Shown: piece after piece, positions 8,175-16,753 of the stretch
Position numbering within the stretch: position 1 is the stretch's first letter
How the letters are laid out: each line of letters opens with the position of its first letter
DNA from: an uncultured Marinilabiliaceae bacterium
Lineage (GTDB): Bacteria; Bacteroidota; Bacteroidia; Bacteroidales; Marinilabiliaceae
DNA: 17,751 nt
Reading direction: 5' to 3'
NCBI GenBank assembly: GCA_905235955.1
Contig: CAJONN010000014.1
Span: 1 to 17,751 of the forward strand
The notes under the pieces: model-generated
Told to the model about the DNA's origin: nothing
The model's input: only the letters and a program-made list of their open reading frames with translations
Databases searched by the model: none
Position numbers and translations under genes: made by a program

Positions 8175-10178
8175 TTATCTTATCCTTACTATATCTCTCT
8201 TTTTCAATACTATAGCCGAGCGCGAAGGTAGGTATAGATGTAACACATCGCGGTCGCCTTCGGTTTGTGTGTAGAATACAAAGTACATATCGTTGCGGTC
8301 GAAGCCGTTGAAACGACCTTCGTCAGTAGAGAGTACTATATTGTATCGACCTTTGGGCACTGGAATGCCGTAGTTGGTGTATGAGTTGTTTGGACTAAAG
8401 TTGAAAACAAGTAGCAAGTCGCCACGCATAAATGCAAGTACTTGTGTGCCGTCATAGTCATAGAGGCGATATGGATAGCTAGGTTGTGGCACTTCTTTGA
8501 ACAGCTTGAGCATTTCGACCTCAAAGTCGAGCAAGAAGTGGTAGCGCAGATAGTCGGCTTTGGCAAGGTTCCATTGACGGCGAGCATATTTGTAGCTCCA
8601 TCCGTTGCCTTCGCGCGGAAAGTCAATCCACTCTGGGTGTCCGAATTCGTTGCCCATAAAGGTGAGGTAGCCTCCATTGGCGGTGAAGAGTGTTATCAGA
8701 CGTATCATCTTGTGTAGTGCTATGCCTCGTTCTACGGTGAGGTTGTGGCTCTCGCAGTTCATGTCAGTATACATATCTTTGTCGATGAGGCGGAAGATGA
8801 TAGTTTTGTCGCCAACTAGGGCTTGGTCATGACTTTCGGCGTAGTTTATGGTTTTTTCTTCTGGGCGATGTTGTTGTAGCTCATAGAATATTTTGCCTAC
8901 TGGCCATTTTTCGTCGGGTGTTTCTTTTATTAGTTTTATCCAATAATCAGGTATGCCCATAGATAGACGTAGGTCGAAACCAAGTCCGCCAGCATCAATA
9001 TCGCCAGCTATGCCGGGGAAGCCGCTCATCTCTTCGGCTATGGTTATAGCTTGTGGTTTTATGCTATGAATTAGTATATTGGCAAGTGCCAGATATATTA
9101 TGGCGTCTTCGTCTTCGTTGGCACGAAAGTAGTCGGCATAACATGTAAAGTCTTTGCCGAGTCCGTGGTCATAGTAGAGCATGCTTGTTACGCCATCGAA
9201 GCGGTAGCCGTCGAAGTGATATTCATCGATCCAGAAACGGTCATTGCTGAGCAGTAGGCGCAGTGTTTCAATTCGCCCATAGTTGAAGCATCGGCTGTCC
9301 CATGCGGGATGGTTGCCACGTTCGCCATAATGGAAATAGAGGTCGGTGGTGCCATCGAATTTTGAGAGTCCTTCGTTTTCGTTTTTTACTGCATGCGAGT
9401 GCACTATGTCCATTATTACGGCTATGCCTGCGTTGTGTGCTTCGTTGATGAGGCGCTTGAGGTCTTCAGGTGTACCAAATCTGGATGAGGCTGCAAAGAA
9501 GTTGCTCACGTGGTAGCCAAAACTGCCGTAGTAAGGGTGTTCTTGTATGGCCATAAGCTGCAATGTATTGTAGCCTGTGGCTATTACGTGTGGCAATACA
9601 TTACGGCGGAAGTCGTCGTAAGTGGCAACGCCTTCAGTTTCGCCACTCATACCTATGTGTGCTTCGTATATGAGACGAGGTTGCTTAGTGTCTATTTTGA
9701 AGTTTTGGTCGGTCCACTCAAAAGGTTGTTCGGGCTGCCATACTTGTGCATCGAAGAGTTTTGTGTCGTTGTTTTGTACAACTCGACGCACATAGGCTGG
9801 TATGCGTTCTCCTTGCCCATTGTTCCAATGCACTGAAAGTTTGTATTTGTCAGCGTGTTTGAGGGCTTTTAGTGGTAGTTTTATTTCCCAGTTGCCAAAC
9901 TCTATGCGGTGTAGTTCATATTCTGGTTTTTCTTGCCAAGATGAGAATTCGCCAATAAGGAATATTTTTGTGGCATTGGGTGCCCATTCTCTGAATATCC
10001 ATCCGTTGCTTGTGCGATGTAGTCCGTAGTATTCATGAGCCAAGGCGAACTCTTCGAGCGAACCGAAGTCGACCTTTATATCTTCTATTTTATTGAGTAT
10101 TTTTTTGTGTCGGTCGTTGATGATGTTGGCGTATGGTTCGAGCCATGAGTCGCTTTTGTATATGGGCAGTGTATTCAT
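8175..10178 (-). CDS. glgB: 1,4-alpha-glucan (glycogen) branching enzyme, eukaryotic-type
   Basis: It cuts alpha-1,4-glucan chains and rejoins them through alpha-1,6 bonds, making the branches of glycogen. With the start at 10178 the protein has 667 residues. The order is an N-terminal CBM48-like beta-sandwich (about 50-140, GWIFREWAPNATKIFLIGEF), a GH13 catalytic barrel (about 165-520) and a C-terminal beta domain. Expected catalytic residues are the nucleophile Asp328 (GYRFDGVTSM), the acid/base Glu382 (TIAEEMSG) and Asp451 (AESHDQALVGDK). Wording such as YEAHIGMSGE, QLMAIQEHPYYGSFGYHV and FDGVTSMLYYDHG is much closer to animal and fungal branching enzymes (subfamily GH13_8) than to the Escherichia coli type. 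An in-frame ATG at 10241 would add 21 residues without family similarity and overlap the kinase gene, so 10178 is chosen; it leaves a 26-base gap. Probably co-transcribed with the kinase and folE. Confidence 0.95.
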   Translation of the reverse strand: MNTLPIYKSDSWLEPYANIINDRHKKILNKIEDIKVDFGSLEEFALAHEYYGLHRTSNGWIFREWAPNATKIFLIGEFSSWQEKPEYELHRIEFGNWEIKLPLKALKHADKYKLSVHWNNGQGERIPAYVRRVVQNNDTKLFDAQVWQPEQPFEWTDQNFKIDTKQPRLIYEAHIGMSGETEGVATYDDFRRNVLPHVIATGYNTLQLMAIQEHPYYGSFGYHVSNFFAASSRFGTPEDLKRLINEAHNAGIAVIMDIVHSHAVKNENEGLSKFDGTTDLYFHYGERGNHPAWDSRCFNYGRIETLRLLLSNDRFWIDEYHFDGYRFDGVTSMLYYDHGLGKDFTCYADYFRANEDEDAIIYLALANILIHSIKPQAITIAEEMSGFPGIAGDIDAGGLGFDLRLSMGIPDYWIKLIKETPDEKWPVGKIFYELQQHRPEEKTINYAESHDQALVGDKTIIFRLIDKDMYTDMNCESHNLTVERGIALHKMIRLITLFTANGGYLTFMGNEFGHPEWIDFPREGNGWSYKYARRQWNLAKADYLRYHFLLDFEVEMLKLFKEVPQPSYPYRLYDYDGTQVLAFMRGDLLLVFNFSPNNSYTNYGIPVPKGRYNIVLSTDEGRFNGFDRNDMYFVFYTQTEGDRDVLHLYLPSRSAIVLKKRDIVRIR

Positions 10179-10204
10179 AGTGGAATGTAGATTTTCTTGA
10201 GTTT

Positions 10205-11524
10205 TTATAATTTTTCTATCGGAATGGTAAAGTAGAAACAAGCGCCACCCTTGTAGCCAGTGTCACACCAAATTTTGCCGTTGGTAAGTTCTATATATTT
10301 TCGAGCTACTGCCAATCCGATGCCAGTGCCTGTTGTCTGTCGAATAAGTGAGTTGTCGGCAACGCTAAACATATTGAATATATTGTCTTCTTCGCCGCTT
10401 TTTATACCACAACCTGTATCGCGCACATAGAATGTAACATCTTTATGATCAAATGTATAGCCAAACGATATTTTACCTTTTTCGGTAAATTTGCAAGCGT
10501 TGTCGAGTAGCTGTTCTATGGTTTTGGTTATTATCTCTTCGCTGTTCCAAATGGTGTCGTTGGGGCTTTCCATTGCATAGGATGTTTCTACGCTAATGTC
10601 TTTTTTGTTCATGTCGACAAGTTTGCTTATTGTTTGACTTTTTATCTTGTCGAGCAGGTCGTTGAGTTGCAATGGTGATGAGGCTTTGAACATATACGAC
10701 GATTGCAACTTTGATATATCTATTAGGTTGTCGATGACCTTGAGCAGTGTTTCGCAGTTTTGCTTTATGACGGTAACAAATTCGTGTTTTTGAGCTTCGT
10801 CGGTTACTGTATCGAGCAGGTCAGTGAAGCCCATTATCACGTTCATTGGCGTGCGTATTTCGTGCGAAAGGTTGGTAAGAAATATCGATTTAAGTTCTTT
10901 ATTTTCAGCCGATTTTTCTTTTTCTATTTTCATATCGTTGCTCATCACCTCTATGTTTTGACGTAGCGACGATATACGTTGTTCGCATTGCAATTTGTCT
11001 TGCCTAAGTTTCATCACCTCTACTTCGGCATCGAAGAATGGTGCCATGAGGTGCAATAGGCGTGTTTTTGAGTCGATGTCGTTTATGGCGTTGAGCGACA
11101 AGCCAAGCAACATGCCAGTTTGGATGTTTTTTTGGTTTTTGATTGGCACAGAGATAAAACCTGTAGCGCCTATTTTGGGCAGTGGGAGCGAACTGAGCAT
11201 AGCTGCTGCGTCAGAGGATCCAGCAGGCAAGCTGTGTTGCCACTTGAACGAGCGGTCGATTGCGTTGAAGGTGCGATCTGATGCTTCAACAACAACAAAT
11301 TTCTCTTGATTGGCTATTTTTTGACATAGTAGCATTACGTGGCAATCGCACATTTGAGCGAGGTCGACTAAGCGACGATGTCTGTCGTTGTAGCCGGTTG
11401 ACGACAGCAGACGTTTTACGTCGATGATGTTGTCGTTTACAAAATCAGACACTTCAGTGTAGTTGCTAACTTTCTGATTGTCTATTATCTCTTTGTGCGG
11501 GAATAATTTGTTCCAAAAACCCAT
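10205..11524 (-). CDS. Cytosolic sensor histidine kinase
   Basis: A 439-residue two-component sensor kinase. The HisKA dimerisation domain has the H-box FLTNLSHEIRTPMNVIMGF with phospho-acceptor His221. The HATPase domain has the N-box IEQLLDNACKFTEKG (Asn342), G1 motif DTGCGI (369-374) and G2 motif GTGIGLAVA (399-407). A coiled-coil linker runs over about residues 165-212. The N-terminal ~160 residues show no membrane span or signal peptide and look like a GAF-like sensory fold, judged only from pattern and position, so the kinase should sense a cytosolic cue. No response regulator or receiver domain is encoded in the window; the partner must be elsewhere. A -7 box lies 33 bases upstream. 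The gene heads an apparent operon with glgB (26-base gap) and folE, which suggests, but does not show, a role in carbon storage. Confidence 0.92.
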   Translation of the reverse strand: MGFWNKLFPHKEIIDNQKVSNYTEVSDFVNDNIIDVKRLLSSTGYNDRHRRLVDLAQMCDCHVMLLCQKIANQEKFVVVEASDRTFNAIDRSFKWQHSLPAGSSDAAAMLSSLPLPKIGATGFISVPIKNQKNIQTGMLLGLSLNAINDIDSKTRLLHLMAPFFDAEVEVMKLRQDKLQCEQRISSLRQNIEVMSNDMKIEKEKSAENKELKSIFLTNLSHEIRTPMNVIMGFTDLLDTVTDEAQKHEFVTVIKQNCETLLKVIDNLIDISKLQSSYMFKASSPLQLNDLLDKIKSQTISKLVDMNKKDISVETSYAMESPNDTIWNSEEIITKTIEQLLDNACKFTEKGKISFGYTFDHKDVTFYVRDTGCGIKSGEEDNIFNMFSVADNSLIRQTTGTGIGLAVARKYIELTNGKIWCDTGYKGGACFYFTIPIEKL

Positions 11525-11556
11525 ATTGATTTTTCATTTAAACTTTTACAAATATG

Positions 11557-11564
11557 CAAATTTA
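11557..11564 (-). promoter_or_regulatory. -7 promoter box of the kinase-glgB-folE operon
   Basis: The - strand reads TAAATTTG, matching TAnnTTTG, 32 bases before the ATG at 11524. I could not identify a convincing -33 element. Confidence 0.6.
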
Positions 11565-11629
11565 TTTTTTCTAAAACAATGTTAATGACACGGCTCTTTC
11601 TTTTTAAAACTTTTCTTCTTTTACTTTTA

Positions 11630-11662
11630 CTCAAGAAATATTGTAAAAATAAGCCCCCAAAA
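11630..11662 (+). repeat. Intergenic repeat, degenerate copy
   Basis: It begins with CTCAAG and ends with AGCCCCCAAAA, as in the copy at 17616-17664 (where CTCAAG is followed 19 bases later by AGCCCCCAAAA). The middle has drifted. A CACGGCTCTTTC motif lies just upstream at 11589. Confidence 0.45.
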
Positions 11663-11733
11663 AATGAGCGATAGAATTGTTGTGTATTAAATCTTTCGCC
11701 GCTTAGGATTGTAAAGACGCGCCATTGAGGTGA

Positions 11734-11765
11734 ACCCCAAAAGTTGGACAAAAAACTTTTGGGGT
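11734..11765. repeat. Hairpin resembling an insertion-sequence end
   Basis: ACCCCAAAAGTT (11734-11745) pairs perfectly with AACTTTTGGGGT (11754-11765) around GGACAAAA, preceded by TGA. Sequences of the form TGA-CCCCAAAAGTTGGACA resemble the ends of IS3-family elements as I remember them, but no transposase or second end is present. It is either a solo IS-end relic or a hairpin that stops read-through from the HD gene. Confidence 0.5.
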
Positions 11766-11773
11766 ATATTTAG

Positions 11774-11789
11774 ACGTGGCACGCCACGT
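11774..11789. repeat. Short G/C-rich palindrome
   Basis: ACGTGGC and GCCACGT form a 7-bp stem around AC, followed by TTCTACGA. A similar half-sequence (GTAAAGACGCGCCAT, 11711-11725) lies on the other side of the IS-end-like hairpin, as if a longer palindromic repeat had been split. Confidence 0.5.
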
Positions 11790-11897
11790 TTCTACGAGGT
11801 CTATCAGGTTTCGTGCTATTTGTTTGAAGGCTATTTGTTGGTTATATGAAAGAGCCACTGCGCTACACCTATTGCCTATAACATTTTGCCCATTCGA

Positions 11898-11922
11898 GGC
11901 TACTTTACTTGCAAAAGTTGAG
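11898..11922 (-). repeat. Intergenic repeat, reverse-oriented copy
   Basis: Read on the - strand, the 25 bases starting CTCAACTTTTGCAAGTAAAG match 23 of 25 positions at 17616-17640. This copy lies eight bases after the stop of the HD gene and is the only one on the - strand. Confidence 0.7.
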
Positions 11923-11929
11923 TAAAAAC

Positions 11930-13162
11930 CTATATTCCTCGCGGATAGCACAAGTACCATTTGGTGTCTTTGTCGCCCAATATTTCTAAGTTGAGTTCAG
12001 ACATATCTGAGATGTCGTTGATGGTATTGTCGTCTACTTTGATGTTGATGCGGTCTTTGTATATGTTGTAGGTATTGCTTGTTACTTGCCCCATAAGCAC
12101 AAAGTAGTTGGTTTCGTTGATATCTATTTTGAGAGCTTTCTGAGCGCGTTGGCGCAGGTCGTCAATTTGTGCGTCAGCGAAGCGTGTGTTGCTCTCTTCG
12201 ATGTGGAATAGTCGGCGGTTGAGGAACCATGTGCAGAGTGTGGCAAGTGTGCGATCTTCAGAGAGCGACCATACTTTGATAGCTGACATAATGTCGCTAT
12301 CGTCGAGCATGGTGAAGTTGCGTATGGTTTCGTATTCGTCGAAGTTAGATGTATCTATTTCGTTTTCGAGGAAGAATTGCAATTGTGGTGCTGCAAATGG
12401 CGTTTTGCCTTGGCGCGATAGGTTTTTGGCTCGGCGCAATATTTGTATTAGCATGCGTTCGGCGGCTATTACTGTTTTGTGCAAATATACTTGCCAATAC
12501 ATTAGGCGGCGAGCTATGAGGAATTTTTCTATTGAATATATGCCTTTGGCTTCAACTACAAGTTGGTCGTTGCATACATCGAGCATTTTGATGATGCGTT
12601 CAGAGCCTATTGTACCTTCTGACACGCCTGTATAGAAGCTATCGCGCTTGAGGTAGTCAAGGCGGTCAGTGTCGAGCTGGCTTGATATGAGCTGATGGAG
12701 AAATGGCTTGCATTGTCCTTGGAATACGTTGAGGCAACGGTCGAGGCGACCACCCATTTGGTTATTCATTCGCTCCATCAATATCATTGATATTTCTTCG
12801 TGGCTGATGCCTGCAACTATACTGTGCTCTAATGCATGTGAGAATGGTCCGTGACCAACGTCGTGCAAGAGCATAGCTGCCATAGCTGCGCGTTGTTCGT
12901 CTTCAGTTATGAGTGTGCCTTTGTAGAGCAGTGTATCCATAGCAAGCCTCATAAGGTGCATAGCACCCAATGCGTGTTGGAATCGGGTATGTTGTGCTCC
13001 GGGGAATACGAGGTTGGTCATACCAAGTTGGCGTATTCGGCGCATTCGTTGCATCCATGGGTGGTCAAGTATATCGAGCAATAGCTTATACTCAATGGTC
13101 ATAAAGCCATGTACGGGGTCGTTTATTATTTTATTTGTTGTATACCATTTGTTTGTTTGCAT
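11930..13162 (-). CDS. HD-domain phosphohydrolase (COG1078, SAMHD1-like)
   Basis: A 410-residue cytosolic metal-dependent phosphohydrolase of the HD superfamily. The metal-binding set is visible: His63 (TRFQHALGAMHL), His100-Asp101 (LLHDVGHGPFSHALE) and an aspartate in DTDRLDYLKRDSF (Asp166 the likely ligand). The arrangement, starting with the family-typical INDPVHGFMTIE (residues 13-24), matches the COG1078 group, related to dNTP triphosphohydrolases and SAMHD1. Bacterial members have been tied to dNTP hydrolysis, but the substrate of this one cannot be told. The C-terminal ~150 residues have no motif I recognise. The start at 13162 fits the conserved N-terminus. The gene follows the TPR-protein gene by 15 bases and is very likely in the same operon. 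No terminator with a clear U-tract was seen directly after it. Confidence 0.93.
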   Translation of the reverse strand: MQTNKWYTTNKIINDPVHGFMTIEYKLLLDILDHPWMQRMRRIRQLGMTNLVFPGAQHTRFQHALGAMHLMRLAMDTLLYKGTLITEDEQRAAMAAMLLHDVGHGPFSHALEHSIVAGISHEEISMILMERMNNQMGGRLDRCLNVFQGQCKPFLHQLISSQLDTDRLDYLKRDSFYTGVSEGTIGSERIIKMLDVCNDQLVVEAKGIYSIEKFLIARRLMYWQVYLHKTVIAAERMLIQILRRAKNLSRQGKTPFAAPQLQFFLENEIDTSNFDEYETIRNFTMLDDSDIMSAIKVWSLSEDRTLATLCTWFLNRRLFHIEESNTRFADAQIDDLRQRAQKALKIDINETNYFVLMGQVTSNTYNIYKDRINIKVDDNTINDISDMSELNLEILGDKDTKWYLCYPRGI

Positions 13163-13177
13163 GAGTGCTATATTTTT

Positions 13178-15289
13178 TTATTTGGCTACTATGTCGGTAA
13201 GAAATTTCAAGTCGTGAAGTGATATGTTGTTGGCATCGAACGAGAGACGATAGCGTGCATAGTCAGCACAAGCGTCGATTGATGCGTGATTTTCTGTTTT
13301 TTCTAGTGCTTCGATGGCAGCTGTTGTATTATGAGCGCACAGATATACGTAGGCAGCTATTGTGAGGTGCTGTGGGTTGGTTGCGTCGGTGCGCGATATG
13401 TAGCGTATGGCATCGGCTCCTTTGCCTACTATGAGCATGTAGTTGGCTACTTTGTATGCTGTTGTGGCAGTTGGTTGCAAGTAGTCTATTTCATACATCA
13501 GTTGCAAGGCTTTGGCATATAGGTTTGCTCTGGCGTAACAGTCAGATAGTTGTTGTTTTAGTTCGATGTTGGTGGTATCGAGGGCTATAAGTTCTGAGAG
13601 GCATTGTGCTTCGTTGTCAGTAAGTTGCAAAAAGCGGTAGCAACGGGCGCGCATTTTGAGGCTCCATGTTGTTTGTCCGCTGATGCATTCAAGTTTTTGT
13701 AGCAGTGTGAGTGCTTGCTGACAGTTATCTTCGGCCATATAGCAGAAGATGAGTTTTTTGATGTATTGTGCAGTTTCTTGTTCGGGCTTTACGCCTAAAT
13801 ATATGTTTTTGGCTATGGTGTATTGCGACTGATGCCCCATATAGTCGGCCAATATTTCGCGCTCGGTGGGTAAGAATGAGATGTGAAATAGGTCACTGGA
13901 CAAGAATTGTGACAATGCTTCGAATGGATTGACAAATTCTTTGCGGCGTGGATAGACGTAGAAGAGGCGATAGAGGTCGCGAATATACTGGTCGGCAATG
14001 CACTGATGCGAACCGAATGAGAGGTCGTTGTTGTCGTTGGCTTCAGTTACGGCTTCGAGTTCGCGAGTGTACATTTCGCAGATGCTTTCGCGCGAAGTGG
14101 TTGGGATGAATGAAAACGACATTAATATTGAGTATTTGTCTGATTCGCAGAGTACTGGTGCCAATCTGACGCCTTCAAGAAATGATTTGCGATAGATTAT
14201 AGGTATGGCTTCAAGTGCTTTGACGAGTGCGGCATTGCATTCGTCAAAAGGCATAAGCCAACTGCTTATTTCTATAAAGAATTTGTAATCTTTCAGATGC
14301 GAGAATGTTGACAGGAATACGTCAGCACCTTCCATTTGCCACTTCATTAGCTTGTTGAGGCTTTTTTTGAGGTGTTTGTCTTCGCCTGTCATTTCGTCCC
14401 AATCTATTTCGTGTAGTGAGTGCAGTCCTTTGTTATTTTTGACTGATAGTATGGTTGGGGTAACATCGGTGAGCATTTTTTCTGTTATATCGCTCGTTTG
14501 CACTGTTTTGAGTATTGCCATCAAGGCTATTGTGAGGTCGCGCTTGTGTGGCATACTGTTCATCATGCTTGTCCATTGTGCCCAAAGTTGGTTTTCGTTT
14601 TTTATACGGTCAGCATGTTTCACTACACATAGCATTGCGCCGGCTATAGCTTTTGAGCGTATTGTGTTGTTTTGTGCATCAGAAAGCGAGAATAGCATTG
14701 CTATGTATTGCGGAATGAAGCGTTGCGAGGCGGCTAATATTATTGCTCCGAGTATTAGTGTGCGGTCTTCGGTGCGAGCTTCGGTATTGTTTATGAAGTC
14801 TGCAATGGTGTTGCAAAGTTCGCTATTGGGCATGAATGACCAAACTATATCAAATAGGTGTCGCATAGTCAGTTCCATTTCAACTGGCAATGTGGCAGGT
14901 TGTGGCATTTGGTCGAATAGGCTCTTGCTTTTGAAGTAGGAGGCTATATACATTGTAGCTTCGGTGGGCAAGAGGTTTTTCTGATTGCGATAGCGTATGT
15001 GAATTGAGTCAGTTTTGATGGCTTCAATGTCAGCCCATTGATATATTATGTTGTAGAGATCAGTGAGGACTTTGCTATAAATGAGGTTGCGCTGTGGGTC
15101 GGTGCTGCTGTTTTTGTAGAATTCGAGTAGCGATGAATAGGTATATTCTACGCTTGCCAACTTATCATCGAGGCCAGATGCTGACCACGATGTTTTGTTG
15201 CGCAGCTCTGACATTAGCTCATGAAGTCGGCCTTGATCAGCCAATGTTTCTAAGGCTATGATTGTTGTTTTTATATCTGATAAATCCAT
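13178..15289 (-). CDS. Large TPR-like helical repeat protein
   Basis: The 703-residue protein has no enzymatic motif. It is helical throughout. The C-terminal ~200 residues show tetratricopeptide-like pairs of helices, for example QYIKKLIFCYMAEDNCQQAL, NIELKQQLSDCYARANLYAK and LTIAAYVYLCAHNTTAAIEA. These are typical of protein-protein interaction scaffolds. No signal peptide or membrane helix is present, so it is probably cytosolic. I believe similar long TPR proteins occur in other Bacteroidales, but I can name no studied member. It starts with MDLSDIKTT, and the stop is 15 bases from the HD phosphohydrolase start, so the two are almost certainly co-expressed and may act together. A possible -7 box with one mismatch is upstream at 15333-15340. 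Confidence 0.85.
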   Translation of the reverse strand: MDLSDIKTTIIALETLADQGRLHELMSELRNKTSWSASGLDDKLASVEYTYSSLLEFYKNSSTDPQRNLIYSKVLTDLYNIIYQWADIEAIKTDSIHIRYRNQKNLLPTEATMYIASYFKSKSLFDQMPQPATLPVEMELTMRHLFDIVWSFMPNSELCNTIADFINNTEARTEDRTLILGAIILAASQRFIPQYIAMLFSLSDAQNNTIRSKAIAGAMLCVVKHADRIKNENQLWAQWTSMMNSMPHKRDLTIALMAILKTVQTSDITEKMLTDVTPTILSVKNNKGLHSLHEIDWDEMTGEDKHLKKSLNKLMKWQMEGADVFLSTFSHLKDYKFFIEISSWLMPFDECNAALVKALEAIPIIYRKSFLEGVRLAPVLCESDKYSILMSFSFIPTTSRESICEMYTRELEAVTEANDNNDLSFGSHQCIADQYIRDLYRLFYVYPRRKEFVNPFEALSQFLSSDLFHISFLPTEREILADYMGHQSQYTIAKNIYLGVKPEQETAQYIKKLIFCYMAEDNCQQALTLLQKLECISGQTTWSLKMRARCYRFLQLTDNEAQCLSELIALDTTNIELKQQLSDCYARANLYAKALQLMYEIDYLQPTATTAYKVANYMLIVGKGADAIRYISRTDATNPQHLTIAAYVYLCAHNTTAAIEALEKTENHASIDACADYARYRLSFDANNISLHDLKFLTDIVAK

Positions 15290-15332
15290 TGGGAGAGCTA
15301 AGATATAAAATTATTGTGAATAAACGACAGCG

Positions 15333-15340
15333 CAAAGGTT
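15333..15340 (-). promoter_or_regulatory. Possible -7 box of the TPR-HD operon
   Basis: The - strand reads AACCTTTG followed by CG, one mismatch from TAnnTTTG, 43 bases before the ATG at 15289. It sits just beyond the pgk terminator, as expected for the next promoter. The mismatch makes this tentative. Confidence 0.4.
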
Positions 15341-15344
15341 AGAA

Positions 15345-15403
15345 CTTAAAACAAAAAACAGAGCGTTGTTCTGGTCAGGAAGCTGACAGTGAACAACGCT
15401 CTG
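15345..15403 (-). terminator. Rho-independent terminator of pgk
   Basis: CAGAGCGTTGTTC (15359-15371) pairs perfectly with GAACAACGCTCTG (15391-15403). A nested inner stem, GTCAG with CTGAC (15374-15378 and 15383-15387), lengthens the hairpin. On the - strand the stem is followed by TTTTTTGTTTT. It begins 38 bases after the pgk stop. Confidence 0.9.
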
Positions 15404-15441
15404 AGAATTTTATCGTTTCTAAAAAATATTTAGATCAGATA

Positions 15442-16713
15442 TTATTTGTCGCCACGAATAGCTGCGATACCTGGGAGGATTTTGCCTTCCATGTATTCGA
15501 GCATTGCGCCACCACCTGTCGATACGTATGAAACTTTGTCGGCAAGTTTGTTTTTGTTGATAGCGGCAACTGAGTCGCCACCACCAATGAGTGTGAAGGC
15601 ACCATTGTTCTGAGTAGCGTTGGCTACTGCCTGAGCTATGGCTGATGTACCTTTAGCAAATTTGTCGAACTCGAATACGCCCATAGGACCGTTCCAGAGC
15701 ACTGTTTTGCTGTTGGCAATAGTTTCAGAGAAGAGTTTGATAGATTCGTCAGCAATATCCAAGCCCATCCAGCCGTCAGGTGTTTCGTTGGCTTTGCTTA
15801 TGTTGCTGTTGGCATCTTTGTCGAATTTATCAGCGTTTACGGCATCAACAGGAAGGAGCAGTTTAACGCCTTTTTCTTTAGCTTTAGCGAGGACTTCTTT
15901 TGCTACGTCGAGGCGATCTTCTTCGCAGAGTGAGTTACCAATTTTGCCACCCAATGCTTTGATGAAGGTATAGGTCATGCCGCCACCGATGATGAGGTTG
16001 TCAACACGGTCGAGGAGGTTGTTGATAATGTTGATTTTGTCAGAAACCTTAGCACCACCCATGATAGCGGTGAATGGTTTTTGTGCGCTTTTGAGCACTT
16101 TGTCCATTGCTTCAACTTCTTTGTTGATGAGGAAGCCGAACATTTTAGCGTCGTCAGCGAAGAAGTCTGCTATGACGGCAGTAGAAGCATGCTTACGGTG
16201 AGCAGTACCGAATGCGTCGTTTACATAAACGTCAGCGTAAGAAGCAAGTTTCTTAGCAAATTCTTTTTGCTTAGTCTTGATTTCTTTCTTAGCATCTTCA
16301 TATTTGGGGTCGTCTTTTTCTATACCACGTGGCTTGCCTTCTTCCTCAGCGTAGTAGCGGAGGTTTTGCAAGAGGAGGATTTCGCCGGGTTTGAGGTTTT
16401 TAGCAGCCTCATCAGCAGCTGCGCAGTCGTCAGCAAACTGTATTTTGCCCAAATATTTTTCTATAGCTGAAACTATTTGTTTCAGTGAGAATTTTGGGTC
16501 GCCCTCATGTGGGTCAACGTTTTTAGGCTTACCCATGTGGCTTACCAAGATAGCTGCGCCACCATCGGCGATAACTTTTTTGATGGTTGGGAGGGCACCG
16601 CGGATGCGAGTGTCGTCAGAAACTTCACCAGTTTCTTTGTTCAAAGGTACGTTGAAGTCAACACGAATGATTGCTTTTTTGCCTTTGAAGTTGTAGTTGT
16701 CAATTAGAATCAT
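15442..16713 (-). CDS. pgk: Phosphoglycerate kinase
   Basis: It catalyses 1,3-bisphosphoglycerate + ADP to 3-phosphoglycerate + ATP, the first ATP-yielding step of glycolysis, in the cytosol. The 423-residue length is normal. The signature RVDFNVPLN is at residues 17-25, and the substrate-binding SHMGKP at 58-63. The interdomain/nucleotide segment contains NGPMGVFEF and ends with GGGDS (377-381) and STGGGA (398-403), the phosphate-binding glycine-rich loops. All expected motifs are intact. The ATG at 16713 matches the family N-terminus. A perfect -7 box at 16754-16761 and a strong terminator downstream make it a single-gene unit. The promoter region abuts an inverted-repeat element. Confidence 0.98.
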   Translation of the reverse strand: MILIDNYNFKGKKAIIRVDFNVPLNKETGEVSDDTRIRGALPTIKKVIADGGAAILVSHMGKPKNVDPHEGDPKFSLKQIVSAIEKYLGKIQFADDCAAADEAAKNLKPGEILLLQNLRYYAEEEGKPRGIEKDDPKYEDAKKEIKTKQKEFAKKLASYADVYVNDAFGTAHRKHASTAVIADFFADDAKMFGFLINKEVEAMDKVLKSAQKPFTAIMGGAKVSDKINIINNLLDRVDNLIIGGGMTYTFIKALGGKIGNSLCEEDRLDVAKEVLAKAKEKGVKLLLPVDAVNADKFDKDANSNISKANETPDGWMGLDIADESIKLFSETIANSKTVLWNGPMGVFEFDKFAKGTSAIAQAVANATQNNGAFTLIGGGDSVAAINKNKLADKVSYVSTGGGAMLEYMEGKILPGIAAIRGDK

Positions 16714-16753
16714 GACTTTTCTTATTTTGTGTTTTTTTGTTCAAAAGTTGGCA

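Larger units (their letters stand above)
11525..11929. other. 405-base gene-free mosaic of repeats
   Basis: No plausible gene is present. Reading left to right on the + strand, it holds: the kinase promoter (11557-11564); a CACGGCTCTTTC motif (11589-11600); a degenerate repeat copy (11630-11662); an orphan TTGTAAAGACGCGCCATT (11710-11727); an insertion-sequence-end-like hairpin (11734-11765); a palindrome (11774-11789); a CACGGCTCTTTCAT-like motif in reverse (11841-11858); and a good reverse repeat copy (11898-11922). Two short open frames on the - strand run across these repeats and show no protein character. Confidence 0.7.

Noticed and set aside
10179..10241. Longer start for glgB at 10241 adding 21 residues
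   Set aside because: The added residues show no similarity to branching enzymes, and the extension overlaps the 3' end of the kinase gene by 37 bases. The ATG at 10178 fits the family start and the operon spacing.
11485..11960. Two short open frames on the - strand in the gap between the HD and kinase genes
   Set aside because: They overlap flanking genes in another frame and run through palindromes and repeats. They have no initiation context or protein-like features.
14352..14939. A 195-codon + strand open frame inside the TPR gene
   Set aside because: It is antisense to a clearly coding frame, rich in Ser, Cys and Ile as expected for a complement, and has no promoter.
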